Positions 16,468 to 25,119 of a stretch of DNA of 56,086 nt are shown piece by piece. The position numbers were made by a program, and so were the translations under genes. The notes under the pieces were generated by a model. The model did no database searches. It was not told where the DNA came from and was given only the letters and a program-made list of their open reading frames with translations. Within the stretch, counting starts at the first letter, position 1; each line of letters opens with the position of its first letter. Location of the stretch: NCBI GenBank assembly GCA_026389365.1, contig JAPLHZ010000139.1:1-56086 (forward strand). Reading direction: 5' to 3'. Source of the stretch: Cyanobacteriota bacterium (GTDB taxonomy: Bacteria > Cyanobacteriota > Cyanobacteriia > Leptolyngbyales > Leptolyngbyaceae).

Positions 16468-16863
16468 TTACTTCGTTTGAATCAACTGGATCATGAACGT
16501 ATCAATTGTCTTCAAAGCCTCGATTTGCTCCTCAAGCTGCGCCGAGTTTTGATACTCCAGCACCACCTCACGCCCATCTTTTTTGTAGGTGATCTTCTGA
16601 ACCGCATTCGGTTTCAACGTCCATAGCCACTTCAGGACCTTACCAACATTTGCGATCGACACTTCAGCCTTCAGCACTCCCAAAACCAATGCAGCGGCTC
16701 CAGACATTGCGCCATCAGGAACGCTCTCTTCCCGAACCAACCCAGCATCTTCCGCCAAATCACTTCGCAATTCTTCTACAAGCCGCAGACTATAAGCCTC
16801 TAGCTCATCTGGCTCCAAATCCAATCCCGCCTGATTTAGGTCAATAATCAGTTCAGACAACAT
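16468..16863 (-). CDS. EACC1-like effector-associated constant component
   Basis: The protein has 131 residues from the ATG at 16863; an upstream start at 16926 would add 21 residues of weak character. Residues 1-50 are acidic and helical (AYSLRLVEELRSDLAED). A hydrophobic Ala/Gly-rich helix follows (GAAALVLGVLKAEVSIANVG), then KVLKWLW, then a beta-hairpin with KKDGREVVLEY, and a final helix. This layout (N-terminal strand/helix, hydrophobic helix, W, then dG-containing strands) resembles the EACC1 family described by the Aravind group as a constant partner of proteases and NTPases in conflict systems. The match is by pattern only. It is the first gene of an operon with the caspase-GUN4 protein. 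Confidence 0.55.
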   Translation of the reverse strand: MLSELIIDLNQAGLDLEPDELEAYSLRLVEELRSDLAEDAGLVREESVPDGAMSGAAALVLGVLKAEVSIANVGKVLKWLWTLKPNAVQKITYKKDGREVVLEYQNSAQLEEQIEALKTIDTFMIQLIQTK

Positions 16864-17003
16864 TATTGGCCTCAAAACTCTTTCTACAACTACATCGTAA
16901 CTATCTCCTAATTCTACACCCACCAAAAACTAAATTTCGGGGAAAAGCCACGATTTCTTGTAAGGCTGCAAAATAGGACCGATCGAGTTGAATATCAAAA
17001 TAA

Positions 17004-17038
17004 AAAACAGCAACTCCAAATTATGGAATTACTGTTTT
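17004..17038 (-). terminator. Rho-independent terminator of the nrt operon
   Basis: The arms 17004-17018 and 17024-17038 pair with two G-U wobbles around a 5-base loop. On the minus strand the stem is followed by TTATT, directly downstream of nrtD (stop at 17076). Confidence 0.7.
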
Positions 17039-17075
17039 CTATGATTGAAAGAATCGATCGAATTTGAATACTCTT

Positions 17076-17909
17076 TTAGTCTTCGTGGTGTGCAAAACGG
17101 TTGTAAAGGAAATCTAGAGCTTGATTTCGCAATTTAATATAGCGTGGGTCTTCCATGACCACAGCCCGATCGCGAGGTCGATCGAAGGGAATGTCTAAGA
17201 TTTCGCCAATTTTTGCTGACGGTCCATTACTCATCATCACCAGCCGATCGCACAGGAAAAGTGCTTCATCAATATCGTGAGTAATCATCATCACAGTGAT
17301 GCGATGCTCTTCCCAAATATCAAGTAATTCTTCTTGAAGCTCTTCTTTAGTGATGGCATCCAATGCGCCAAAGGGTTCATCAAGAATTAGAATCTCAGGC
17401 CGAATGGACAGCGCACGGGCGATCGAAACTCGTTGTTTCATCCCACCCGAGATTTGACCTGGTTTTTTATCGATCGCCTCATCTAGGCCCACCATGTGCA
17501 GATTTGATCGAACAATTTCATCTTGTTCTGCTTTGCTTTTTTCAGGAAAAACCGAGCTAACAGCCAGATGAACATTTTCGTAAACTGTTTTCCAAGGCAG
17601 CAGACAATAATTTTGGAAGACCACCATCCGATCGGGACCGGGCTTAGTAATCGCTTTGCCATTCAGTAAAACTTGGCCACTAGTCGGCGTGTTAAAGCCA
17701 GAAACCATATCGAGTAAGGTGGATTTACCGCACCCCGAATGACCGATTACGCAGACAAACTCGCCTTCTTTTACGCTTAGGTCGATGCCATCAAGAACAA
17801 TGTAGTCACCTGTTTTAGTGGGATAGACTTTACTAACTTGATCGATCACTAAAAAAGGTTTATCCATCGTTTTCTCTGTCACTTCGATCGGGCTAGTCAA
17901 GGTTTGCAT
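17076..17909 (-). CDS. nrtD: Nitrate ABC transporter ATP-binding protein NrtD
   Basis: The protein has 277 residues. The ABC ATPase features are Walker A GHSGCGKST (about residue 56), Q-loop VFQNYCLLPW, signature ISGGMKQR, Walker B LILDEPFGALD and the switch His in ITHDIDEAL. The opening VIDQVSKVYPTKTGDYIVL and the C-terminal DPRYIKLRNQALDFLY are typical of NrtD/TauB-like nitrate importers. Together with NrtC it powers nitrate/nitrite import through NrtB at the plasma membrane. It is the last gene of the operon and follows nrtC by 44 bp, with a terminator behind it. Confidence 0.95.
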   Translation of the reverse strand: MQTLTSPIEVTEKTMDKPFLVIDQVSKVYPTKTGDYIVLDGIDLSVKEGEFVCVIGHSGCGKSTLLDMVSGFNTPTSGQVLLNGKAITKPGPDRMVVFQNYCLLPWKTVYENVHLAVSSVFPEKSKAEQDEIVRSNLHMVGLDEAIDKKPGQISGGMKQRVSIARALSIRPEILILDEPFGALDAITKEELQEELLDIWEEHRITVMMITHDIDEALFLCDRLVMMSNGPSAKIGEILDIPFDRPRDRAVVMEDPRYIKLRNQALDFLYNRFAHHED

Positions 17910-17953
17910 GGATGGGTTGGGAATGAAGAATGGTGAATTGAGAATAAATGAAT

Positions 17954-20005
17954 TTAAGCGGCGGTTTTTAGGGAGCGAGAAGTTCGTTTTAAGACGGGTT
18001 CATCGATCGCAATTTCTTCAATACAAATTTCGCGGTGAATCGTCACGCTATCCAGGTAACTGAGGGGATCGTCAGGGTTGAAGAGAACGCCATCAAAGAG
18101 TTTGACTAAGGTGTGATCGTCTACACCATCCTGTAATCCGAGTTCCCGAGCGGCTTTTCCATAGATCTCTCGGGAGTAAACTCGTTCTAGGAGTTCGACC
18201 CAGTTTTTTGGGAAAGGTGTGATGCCCCAGCGTGCCATTTGAGTAAGGATCCAGACCGCTTCCGATCGGCGGGGACAGGTGGATTGTTCGACATAATATT
18301 GATTAAATCGTAGCAAGAGTTCCGGGGCTTGATCCTGGCTGCGTTGAAAGGGTTCGATGAAGCCGGGACGCAGTTGGGCGGCAGGTAAGTTTAGATAGTC
18401 TGGTCTCGCGAGCATTTGGACAATTTCTTCGCGGTTACGACGATCGTCGCAGTATTCACAGGCTTCAATTAAGGCTTTGATTAAAGCAACGTGAGTCTTT
18501 GGGTTCTCCTGTGCCCAATTCTCGCGAACGCCCAAGACTTTATTTTGATGGCCGTCCCAAATCTCTAAATCAGTAGCAACGACGAATCCTGTATTGTCTT
18601 TTACAGCGGCGCTGTTCCAAGGTTCGGAGGCAAGGTAGCCATCAATGAATCCTTTGGAAAGTTGGTTTTTCATTTCTGCCGAACTCATCAGCGAGAGGGA
18701 GATATCTTGGTCGGGGTCGATGCCGCCAGATGCCAGCCAATACCGCGTCAAGAGGCTGCCCATAGAGACATTATCGACTAGGCCAAAACTGTGGGGCAGT
18801 TCAGGAGTTGCTTCGATCGCTTCTTTCAGTCCTTGTAAGTCCCGAACCCCATCGTCGTAAAGCTTTTTACTTAAGGTAATGGCGTTTCCGTTACGGGCTA
18901 GGACCATGGCGGTGACGATAGGCGTAGGGCGTCTACGATCGACTCCAATGGTCATGGCCAGAGGCATTCCTGCCAAAAGCTGAGCGCAGTCGAGACGTTG
19001 ATTGGCGAGACCATCGGCAATGGTCTGCCAACTTGAATCGGCAATGAGTTCGACTTGCGTTAGGCCATATTTTGCAAAAAATCCTTTTTCTTTTGCCACA
19101 ATCAACGGCGCGGCATCGGTGGTGGGCACGTAGCCTAGGGTGACTACTGATTTTTCTACAAGCCGAACGGCTGCGATCGCAGGGACGGCCATTTTCTCGA
19201 CTTCAACCTTACGTTTACGACGTTTATCGCGTTTTTGTTGGTTGAGGAAGGTGATTATTTCGCCCCGGTTTACGTAATATTTGGGGTCATTGACGACTTC
19301 CATGCGCTTCCGAGGACGCGTAAATTCGACGTTGAGGATTTGGCCGATGTGGGCTTCGGGTCCGTTGGTCAACATGATGACGCGATCGCTCAGCAATAAG
19401 GCTTCATCGACATCATGGGTCACCATGACACAAGTTGTTTTGTATTCTTCGCAAATGGCCATCAGTTGTTCTTGCAAATTCCCACGGGTCAAGGCATCCA
19501 GCGCACCGAAGGGTTCATCGAGCAGCAAAACCTGAGGACGAATGGCTAGGGCACGAGCGATCGCAGTCCGCTGTTTCATGCCGCCCGAGAGTTGGCTGGG
19601 ACGTTTTTCGGCAGCAGCGCGGAGACCCACTAAATCAATATGCTTTTCAATAATTTCTTTGCGCTCTTCAGCAGGTAAGTCAGTCATGACCTTATTTACT
19701 GCTAGAGCAATGTTTTGACGAACCGTGAGCCAAGGGAGCAGTGAATAGTTTTGGAAGACCATCATCCGATCGGGACCGGGAGCGGTAATCAGTTTGCCGG
19801 AGAGCACGACTCCACCAATGCTAGCTTGTTCAAATCCCGCAATAATATTCAGTAATGTGGACTTCCCACAACCAGAGTGACCAATTAAGGAGACGAATTC
19901 ACCTTGATTGATTTTAAGATCAACATTTCGCAATGCGACATATTCACCACCATTTTTAAGGGGATAGATTTTGTCAATGTGATCGATATCTACAAGGATT
20001 GTCAT
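17954..20005 (-). CDS. nrtC: Nitrate ABC transporter NrtC: ATPase fused to NrtA-like regulatory domain
   Basis: The protein has 683 residues from MTILVDIDHIDKIYPL (start 20005); an in-frame Met at 20077 lies in the leader. Residues 1-260 are an ABC ATPase (Walker A GHSGCGKST, LSGGMKQR, LLLDEPFGALDALT). A very basic linker (KRDKRRKRKVEVEK) leads into an about 390-residue domain homologous to NrtA (VTLGYVPTTDAAPLIVAKEKG, GYLASEPWN). This fusion is specific to cyanobacterial nitrate transporters, where the C-terminal domain mediates ammonium-dependent inhibition of uptake. It lies between nrtB and nrtD. Confidence 0.96.
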   Translation of the reverse strand: MTILVDIDHIDKIYPLKNGGEYVALRNVDLKINQGEFVSLIGHSGCGKSTLLNIIAGFEQASIGGVVLSGKLITAPGPDRMMVFQNYSLLPWLTVRQNIALAVNKVMTDLPAEERKEIIEKHIDLVGLRAAAEKRPSQLSGGMKQRTAIARALAIRPQVLLLDEPFGALDALTRGNLQEQLMAICEEYKTTCVMVTHDVDEALLLSDRVIMLTNGPEAHIGQILNVEFTRPRKRMEVVNDPKYYVNRGEIITFLNQQKRDKRRKRKVEVEKMAVPAIAAVRLVEKSVVTLGYVPTTDAAPLIVAKEKGFFAKYGLTQVELIADSSWQTIADGLANQRLDCAQLLAGMPLAMTIGVDRRRPTPIVTAMVLARNGNAITLSKKLYDDGVRDLQGLKEAIEATPELPHSFGLVDNVSMGSLLTRYWLASGGIDPDQDISLSLMSSAEMKNQLSKGFIDGYLASEPWNSAAVKDNTGFVVATDLEIWDGHQNKVLGVRENWAQENPKTHVALIKALIEACEYCDDRRNREEIVQMLARPDYLNLPAAQLRPGFIEPFQRSQDQAPELLLRFNQYYVEQSTCPRRSEAVWILTQMARWGITPFPKNWVELLERVYSREIYGKAARELGLQDGVDDHTLVKLFDGVLFNPDDPLSYLDSVTIHREICIEEIAIDEPVLKRTSRSLKTAA

Positions 20006-20104
20006 AAAAGTAATGTCCAGAGTATGAATAATATTTGCTAGAAATGCGAGGACTAGCAAATCCTCGCTATTGAACAAGACTATTTGAGATACAGGTAGTT
20101 GAGA

Positions 20105-20926
20105 CTATTCTGCAACAACCAAAGAACCCAACCAACCGACAATCCGATCGAGAACTAAGCCGACCAAACCGACACTAAATACGGCCAATATAATTTTGCT
20201 GATACTGTCGTCAAGCATAGATGTGTATTCATTCCAGATATAAGCACCAATTCCGCCAGCACCTGTGGATAGCATCTCAGCCGCAACAATAGCGAGCCAT
20301 GCCAAGCCGATACCAATGCGTAATCCAGTGAAAATATAAGGAACGGTTGAAGGAATCAGAATACTGAGTAGAAAATCTTTACCTGAAAGTTTTAGTACTT
20401 TCGCAACGTTGGTATAGTCTTTCGGGATTTGTTGAACTCCGACGGCTGTGTTGATGATAATTGGCCAAATTGCGGTAATAAAAATCAGGAATATTCCGGC
20501 ATTTTCCGCAGGTTTGGGCGTTTGTAAAAATAGAATGGTAGAGATCGGCAACCAGGCCAAAGGTGGTACAGTTCGCAGGATTTGAATCAATGGATCAAAG
20601 CCATCGCGCAAGAATTTGTTAACCCCGATCGTAACCCCAATCGCAATCCCCAGAATCGCCGCTGCAACGTAACCAATTCCTACTCGGGTCAGGCTATTGA
20701 GAAGTTGCATCCAAATGCCTGTTTCTGAAAATCCGCCCGTAATGGTGCCAACGGTTTGACTGACGACCTTAATCGGACCGGGCATTTTTGAATCAGCACC
20801 AGAACATAGCAACTGCCAAAGCAAAAGGGTTGCGGAACTACAAATAACAGGTGGAATTAAGCTTTGGAAAATCTCGATCGCTTTTTCAGCAGTAGGACTT
20901 GCGGGACGGGCGGGGGCTGTTGTCAT
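20105..20926 (-). CDS. nrtB: Nitrate ABC transporter permease NrtB
   Basis: The protein has 273 residues and is a BPD_transp_1-type permease with about six membrane helices. After an N-terminal helix (VICSSATLLLWQLL) come GIGYVAAAILGIAIGVTIGV, the loop FDPLIQILRTVPPLAWLPIS, and the EAA-like cytoplasmic loop around VAKVLKLSGKDFLLSILIPS. It ends in GLVLDRIVGWLGSLVV. It forms the plasma-membrane channel for nitrate/nitrite. It is separated from nrtA by 155 bp that contain a hairpin repeat, and from nrtC by 99 bp. Confidence 0.95.
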   Translation of the reverse strand: MTTAPARPASPTAEKAIEIFQSLIPPVICSSATLLLWQLLCSGADSKMPGPIKVVSQTVGTITGGFSETGIWMQLLNSLTRVGIGYVAAAILGIAIGVTIGVNKFLRDGFDPLIQILRTVPPLAWLPISTILFLQTPKPAENAGIFLIFITAIWPIIINTAVGVQQIPKDYTNVAKVLKLSGKDFLLSILIPSTVPYIFTGLRIGIGLAWLAIVAAEMLSTGAGGIGAYIWNEYTSMLDDSISKIILAVFSVGLVGLVLDRIVGWLGSLVVAE

Positions 20927-20957
20927 GGTGGGATTACCTTGAGGTTAGGGATTAAGA

Positions 20958-21075
20958 GATCTCCCCATCAATCCTCCTTGGTAAGAGAGGACCGGATAGG
21001 GAGAATATTTGGACTAAGTTCAATGTATTACAACATTCTCTTAGTCCCCCTTACCAAGGGGGATTTATGGGGATC
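20958..21075. repeat. Inverted-repeat element between nrtA and nrtB
   Basis: The outer arms 20958-20985 and 21050-21075 are near-complementary (both related to GATCCCCATAAATCCCCCTT followed by GGTAAG). Inside them a second inverted pair, GGACTAAG at 21011-21018 and CTTAGTCC at 21040-21047, would form another stem. No gene is inside. It looks like a MITE of the GATCCCC family seen also at 14170, inserted within the operon. In the transcript it would fold into a long hairpin right after nrtA. Confidence 0.7.
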
Positions 21076-21081
21076 GATCGA

Positions 21082-22392
21082 CTACGCTTTTTTGATTTTC
21101 AAGCTAGCCAAATATGCTTTTGGATCGGCTGGATCAAAGGTCACGCCGTCAAAGAAAGTTTCCTTACCTCGGCTGTCTTCCTTAGGAATTTCAGCATCGG
21201 GGACTTTGAGGGCTTTAGCCGCTTCACGCCAGAGGTCCGATCGGTTGACGGTATCAACCATTGCAAGATCGGCTTCAGTAAAGGTGCCCCAACGGGTATT
21301 TTCCGTGACGAACCATTTGTCATGGCTCTTGAAGGGGAATGACGCATTCTCACGCCAGAACTTCATCAGCAATGGAGACTTCTCAAGCTTGCGACCGTTG
21401 CCTAGGTCGAAGGTCCCCTGCATCCGACCCAGAATGTCCGCAGCTGGCGCTTTCACGTAGATATCGCCTTCGATGATCTTACACATCTCAGCCTTGTTTT
21501 CATCTTTATCGCACCACATTTGAGCTTCCATAACCGCCATCAGAGCCGCTTTTGCAGCCTTAGGATTCTTGTCAGCCCAATCTTTACGAACGGTGAAGGA
21601 TTTTTCGGGGTGATTTTTCCAAATCTCGCCCGTGGTTACAGCGTTATAGCCGAGTTTCTTGGTCACGATGCGCTGGTTCCAAGGCTCACCGACGCAGAAT
21701 GCATCCATGGATTTGGTTTCCATATTGGCAACCATTTGGGCCGGTGGAATCACCTTGATGTCCACATCTTCATCGGGATTAACCCCGTTGGCCGCCAGCC
21801 AGTACCGCGTCCATAGATCGTGGTTTCCACCGGGGAAGGTTACGGCGCATTGGAATTTTTTCCCAGCAGCTTTCATCTCATCAATCTTGGCTTTGAGCTT
21901 ATCTGACTTGGCCTCAAGCTTCAAATCTGCATATTCATTGGAAATCGAAATTCCTTGGCCATCCGTGTTGAGGCGAGCCAAGATATACATGGGGATCTTT
22001 ACATTCCCCTTGGTAATCTTGCCGGAACTCAGCAGGTAAGACATGGGAGTCAGAATGTGACAGCCATCAAGACCGCCTTTTTCGCTACCCAGCTCCAGAT
22101 TATCTCGGACACTAGCCCAAGAAGTCTGTTTCTTCACCTCGGCGTTTTTCAGCCCGTACTTCTCAAATAATTTTTTTTCTTTAGCAATGATCAACGGTGC
22201 AGAGTCCGTCAATGCGATAAAGCCCAGGGAAATTTTATCGGTTTCAGGCGTGTCTCCAGTACCACTGCTAACCGCAGGAACCGAAGGAGAAGAGCTAGTA
22301 GTAGGGGTGGAGCTACAGCCATTCGCCAGCGCGGTGCCGACAGCAGTAACGCCTAAGGTCACAATGAATTTACGTCGCGAGAAATTAGCCAT
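21082..22392 (-). CDS. nrtA: Nitrate-binding lipoprotein NrtA
   Basis: The protein has 436 residues. The N-terminus is FSRRKFIVTLGVTAVGTAL, a twin-arginine-type signal, followed by a lipobox ending at the Cys of LANGC (about residue 26), then an S/T/P-rich tether. The mature part is a type II periplasmic binding protein: ISLGFIALTDSAPLIIAKEK, FPGGNHDLWTRYWLAANGVNPDED, FCVGEPWNQRIV, matching NrtA. It captures nitrate or nitrite outside the plasma membrane and delivers it to NrtB. It is the first nrt gene after narB, with a 363-bp leader containing an NtcA box. Confidence 0.96.
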   Translation of the reverse strand: MANFSRRKFIVTLGVTAVGTALANGCSSTPTTSSSPSVPAVSSGTGDTPETDKISLGFIALTDSAPLIIAKEKKLFEKYGLKNAEVKKQTSWASVRDNLELGSEKGGLDGCHILTPMSYLLSSGKITKGNVKIPMYILARLNTDGQGISISNEYADLKLEAKSDKLKAKIDEMKAAGKKFQCAVTFPGGNHDLWTRYWLAANGVNPDEDVDIKVIPPAQMVANMETKSMDAFCVGEPWNQRIVTKKLGYNAVTTGEIWKNHPEKSFTVRKDWADKNPKAAKAALMAVMEAQMWCDKDENKAEMCKIIEGDIYVKAPAADILGRMQGTFDLGNGRKLEKSPLLMKFWRENASFPFKSHDKWFVTENTRWGTFTEADLAMVDTVNRSDLWREAAKALKVPDAEIPKEDSRGKETFFDGVTFDPADPKAYLASLKIKKA

Positions 22393-22755
22393 GAGTCCGT
22401 ATGTCCGATCGATGAGTATGAATTGAGAATCAGCTAGCTGTTGTCAAGCCTAATTAAGTCTATCCAGCGACATTTTGCCTGAACTACTAGGCAGAATGTC
22501 TGATTGCTTGATGGACGTAGTGGTTACAGAGAATGCACTCTTAGCCACAACCAATTGTTTCAATAGTGAGACGTTAATTTACTTGAAGAGTTTGTTTTGT
22601 ATAACAAGGAACAAATAGGAGGGTTATATGCCTTTTCTCGATATGACTAATCTATGGGTTGCAATTTGTATCCCTTGCTACTGTTTTACAATGACCTGAA
22701 GAACAAGGAGATTTTGAAAAGGGATTTTAAGAGATTACTTTTAAGTGTTTAAATT
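22393..22755. other. narB-nrtA intergenic region
   Basis: These 363 bp between two minus-strand genes are too long for a simple operon joint. They contain the NtcA box at 22668-22681 and an AT-rich leader of about 270 nt before nrtA. No open frame of interest was seen. Confidence 0.6.
22668..22681 (-). promoter_or_regulatory. NtcA-binding site upstream of nrtA
   Basis: GTATCCCTTGCTAC is a perfect GTA-N8-TAC palindrome, the consensus of the global nitrogen regulator NtcA. It lies 276 bp upstream of nrtA and 75 bp past narB. On the minus strand a TAN3T box (TAGATT) begins 13 nt after it, closer than the usual 20-23 nt; TCATAT is at the normal distance but is a poor -10. Confidence 0.6.
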
Positions 22756-24990
22756 TCAAACAGGGGCCAGTTGAAAGAGTTTTTCGAGTAGCCCACTGGT
22801 CCAACTCAGTTCTTTAGTCGGGCTAGCGGTCCCAGATACAGGAACTAAGCTCACAGCACAGGCTTTAAGTTCAGGTTGCTTAGACACGGGACAGGCGATC
22901 GGATGGGTCAATACATTGGCTTCAGCATTCTCTGCCCAAAGCGCCCCCCAATGGATCGGCATGAAGACTGTTCCGGGTGCAATGCCCTTCGTCACCACCA
23001 CCGGAAGCCGGACAAATCCACGGCGCGATCGGACTTCGACGAAATCACCTTCTTGAAGCGATAAGGTCTTGGCATCCCGAGGATGGACTTCCAAAAAGGG
23101 CTTCGGGTGCATTTTCATGATTTTTTCAATACGGGCCGTGCGGGACATGGTGTGCCAATGGCCGTAGAGTCGTCCGGTGGTCAAAATGAGGGGAAAACTG
23201 GGATCGGGCGGTTCGGCGAGTCCTTTAGAGTGGCAGGCGATGAACTTGGCACGGCGATCGTCGGTGTGAAACTTTAGATCAGTATAGAGACGACTCGACA
23301 CCCCAACGGCGGGGAGCTTACCCTTGGGCGCGGGCCATGACGTAGGACCATTCGCCATCAAATATTCGTGACTCAACCCCGTCTGATCGCAGGGCCGATC
23401 TTTCGTGAGCCGCACAAATTCGCTGTATACTTCCGCCGCATCATTAAACGAAAACTCACGCACAAATCCCAGACGCTGACCGACTTCGGCAAAAATCACC
23501 CAGTCTGCCCGTGCTTCTCCTGGCGGTGTTCGGAATTTAGGGCAGAGCGTAAGACGGCGTTCGGAATTAGTCATCACGCCAGTTTTTTCACTCCATTGGG
23601 CTGCCGGGAGCAATAGATGAGAAAACTCCGCCATTTCCGTTGGGGAATAGCATTCTTGATGGATCACAAAGGGGCAATTACGCAAGGCTTTTTTGACCCG
23701 ATCGAGATCAGGCAAACTAACCACCGGATTCGTCGCCACCACCCAGAAAACACCAATGTCGCCCAATTCCATGGCCTTAATCGTCTCCCACACCGTCAAT
23801 CCAGGCTGAGGCGAAATTCGCCCAGGGGGAAGCTTCCAGAATTCTTCAACCTGCCGCCGGGACTCGGCATTCGTAACAAATCGGTATCCCGGCAACAAAT
23901 TCGCCAATCCACCCGCTTCCCGCCCGCCCATGGCATTGGGTTGACCTGTGAGAGAAAACGGTCCAGCACCGGGGCGACCAATTTGGCCAGTCAGTAGATG
24001 GAGATTGATCAGGGTTCGAGCTTTGGCGGTGCCTTCACTGGATTGATTGATCCCCATGGACCACATGGAGAGGACGTTTTTGGCTTTACCCCAATAGCGG
24101 GCAGCTTGTTTGATTTCGGCGACGGTAATGCCACAGGTTTCAGCGACTTTTTCGGGAGTATAGTCTTTGACAATGTTGCGGTATTCTTCAAATCCGTCAG
24201 TGAATGTTTGAATGAAATGCTGAGCAACATATTGAGGGGATTGCTCACTCCATTGCAAGAGTAAATAGGCCATGCCATGCATCAAATCAATGTCAGTTCC
24301 AGGTTTGATGGCGAGGTGAAGATCCGCATGTTTTGAGGTATCTGTTGCACGGGGATCAACAACAATCAAACGGGTTTGAGGATTTTTTTTATGGTTTTTG
24401 CGCAGTCGATTAAAGATAATCGGATGGCATTCGGCAGTATTGGTGCCAATTAAAAATGCGCAGTCTGTGATGTCGAGATCGTCATAGTTACAAGGGGGTC
24501 CGTCCGCCCCAAAACTCTGCGCATAAGCTGATACTGCCGAGGACATACAAAGGCGGGAGTTGGTATCAAAATTGTTGGTGGCCAAACAGCCTTTTAATAG
24601 CTTTTGAGCAACATAGTAGTCCTCGGTTTGCAATTGACCAGACCCATACATAGCGATCGCATCTTGACCTTGGGTGGCGATTACTGTTTTGATCCTGTCA
24701 GCAATCGCATCTAGGGCGACCTCCCAACTAACCCGCTTAAATGGATGATCCAAAGACTCCCGCATCATGGGATAGCGCAATCGATCTTTGTGAAGTGATT
24801 CGCCTATTGTTGCTCCTTTGACGCAGACTTGCCCTAAGCTAGACGGATGGGTCCGATCGCCCCGCGCCTGCCAAACGGGATAACCATCACTGGCCCGCGT
24901 AATGTTTTTTCCTGGCATTGCTGGAGGAAGGACCTCTAAACCACAGCCTACGCCGCAGTAAGGACATTGAGTTTTAGCCGTTTCAGTCAT
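22756..24990 (-). CDS. narB: Ferredoxin-nitrate reductase NarB
   Basis: The protein has 744 residues. The N-terminal [4Fe-4S] ligands are in [13 protein letters not shown], with the fourth Cys in GQVCVKGA. Molybdopterin oxidoreductase blocks follow: [69 protein letters not shown], and the C-terminal molydopterin-binding domain ([22 protein letters not shown]). It reduces nitrate to nitrite with ferredoxin electrons, using Mo-bis-MGD, in the cytoplasm. Size matches cyanobacterial NarB (about 730). Here it precedes nrtABCD, whereas many cyanobacteria have nirA-nrtABCD-narB. nirA is not in the window. Confidence 0.96.
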   Translation of the reverse strand: MTETAKTQCPYCGVGCGLEVLPPAMPGKNITRASDGYPVWQARGDRTHPSSLGQVCVKGATIGESLHKDRLRYPMMRESLDHPFKRVSWEVALDAIADRIKTVIATQGQDAIAMYGSGQLQTEDYYVAQKLLKGCLATNNFDTNSRLCMSSAVSAYAQSFGADGPPCNYDDLDITDCAFLIGTNTAECHPIIFNRLRKNHKKNPQTRLIVVDPRATDTSKHADLHLAIKPGTDIDLMHGMAYLLLQWSEQSPQYVAQHFIQTFTDGFEEYRNIVKDYTPEKVAETCGITVAEIKQAARYWGKAKNVLSMWSMGINQSSEGTAKARTLINLHLLTGQIGRPGAGPFSLTGQPNAMGGREAGGLANLLPGYRFVTNAESRRQVEEFWKLPPGRISPQPGLTVWETIKAMELGDIGVFWVVATNPVVSLPDLDRVKKALRNCPFVIHQECYSPTEMAEFSHLLLPAAQWSEKTGVMTNSERRLTLCPKFRTPPGEARADWVIFAEVGQRLGFVREFSFNDAAEVYSEFVRLTKDRPCDQTGLSHEYLMANGPTSWPAPKGKLPAVGVSSRLYTDLKFHTDDRRAKFIACHSKGLAEPPDPSFPLILTTGRLYGHWHTMSRTARIEKIMKMHPKPFLEVHPRDAKTLSLQEGDFVEVRSRRGFVRLPVVVTKGIAPGTVFMPIHWGALWAENAEANVLTHPIACPVSKQPELKACAVSLVPVSGTASPTKELSWTSGLLEKLFQLAPV

Positions 24991-25025
24991 ACATACCAGT
25001 CAATGGTGAATCGACGGACCAAGAA

Positions 25026-25054
25026 CAGTCACTATATAGATATATAGGTGACTG
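25026..25054. promoter_or_regulatory. Imperfect palindrome upstream of narB
   Basis: The arms CAGTCAC and GTGACTG enclose complementary TATATA tracts with one bulged G, giving 13 paired bases around a 2-base centre. It lies 35 bp from the narB start, in the shared region with the divergent dus gene. The TATATA core could double as a -10 element. Candidate operator, regulator unknown. Confidence 0.45.
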
Positions 25055-25080
25055 AGTGTATCAAGGGCAACTGTTTCAAA

Positions 25081-25097
25081 ATGTTACTAGATAACAT
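25081..25097. promoter_or_regulatory. Perfect 17-bp palindrome upstream of dus
   Basis: ATGTTA-N5-TAACAT, 22 bp before the dus ATG. Possibly an operator for a dimeric regulator acting on dus or on the divergent narB. It does not fit GTA-N8-TAC. Confidence 0.4.
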
Positions 25098-25119
25098 CCC
25101 CTAAGTTAGGATTTCAAGC

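Noticed and set aside
25081-25097. NtcA site before dus/narB
   Set aside because: The palindrome is TGTTA-N5-TAACA and lacks GTA-N8-TAC.
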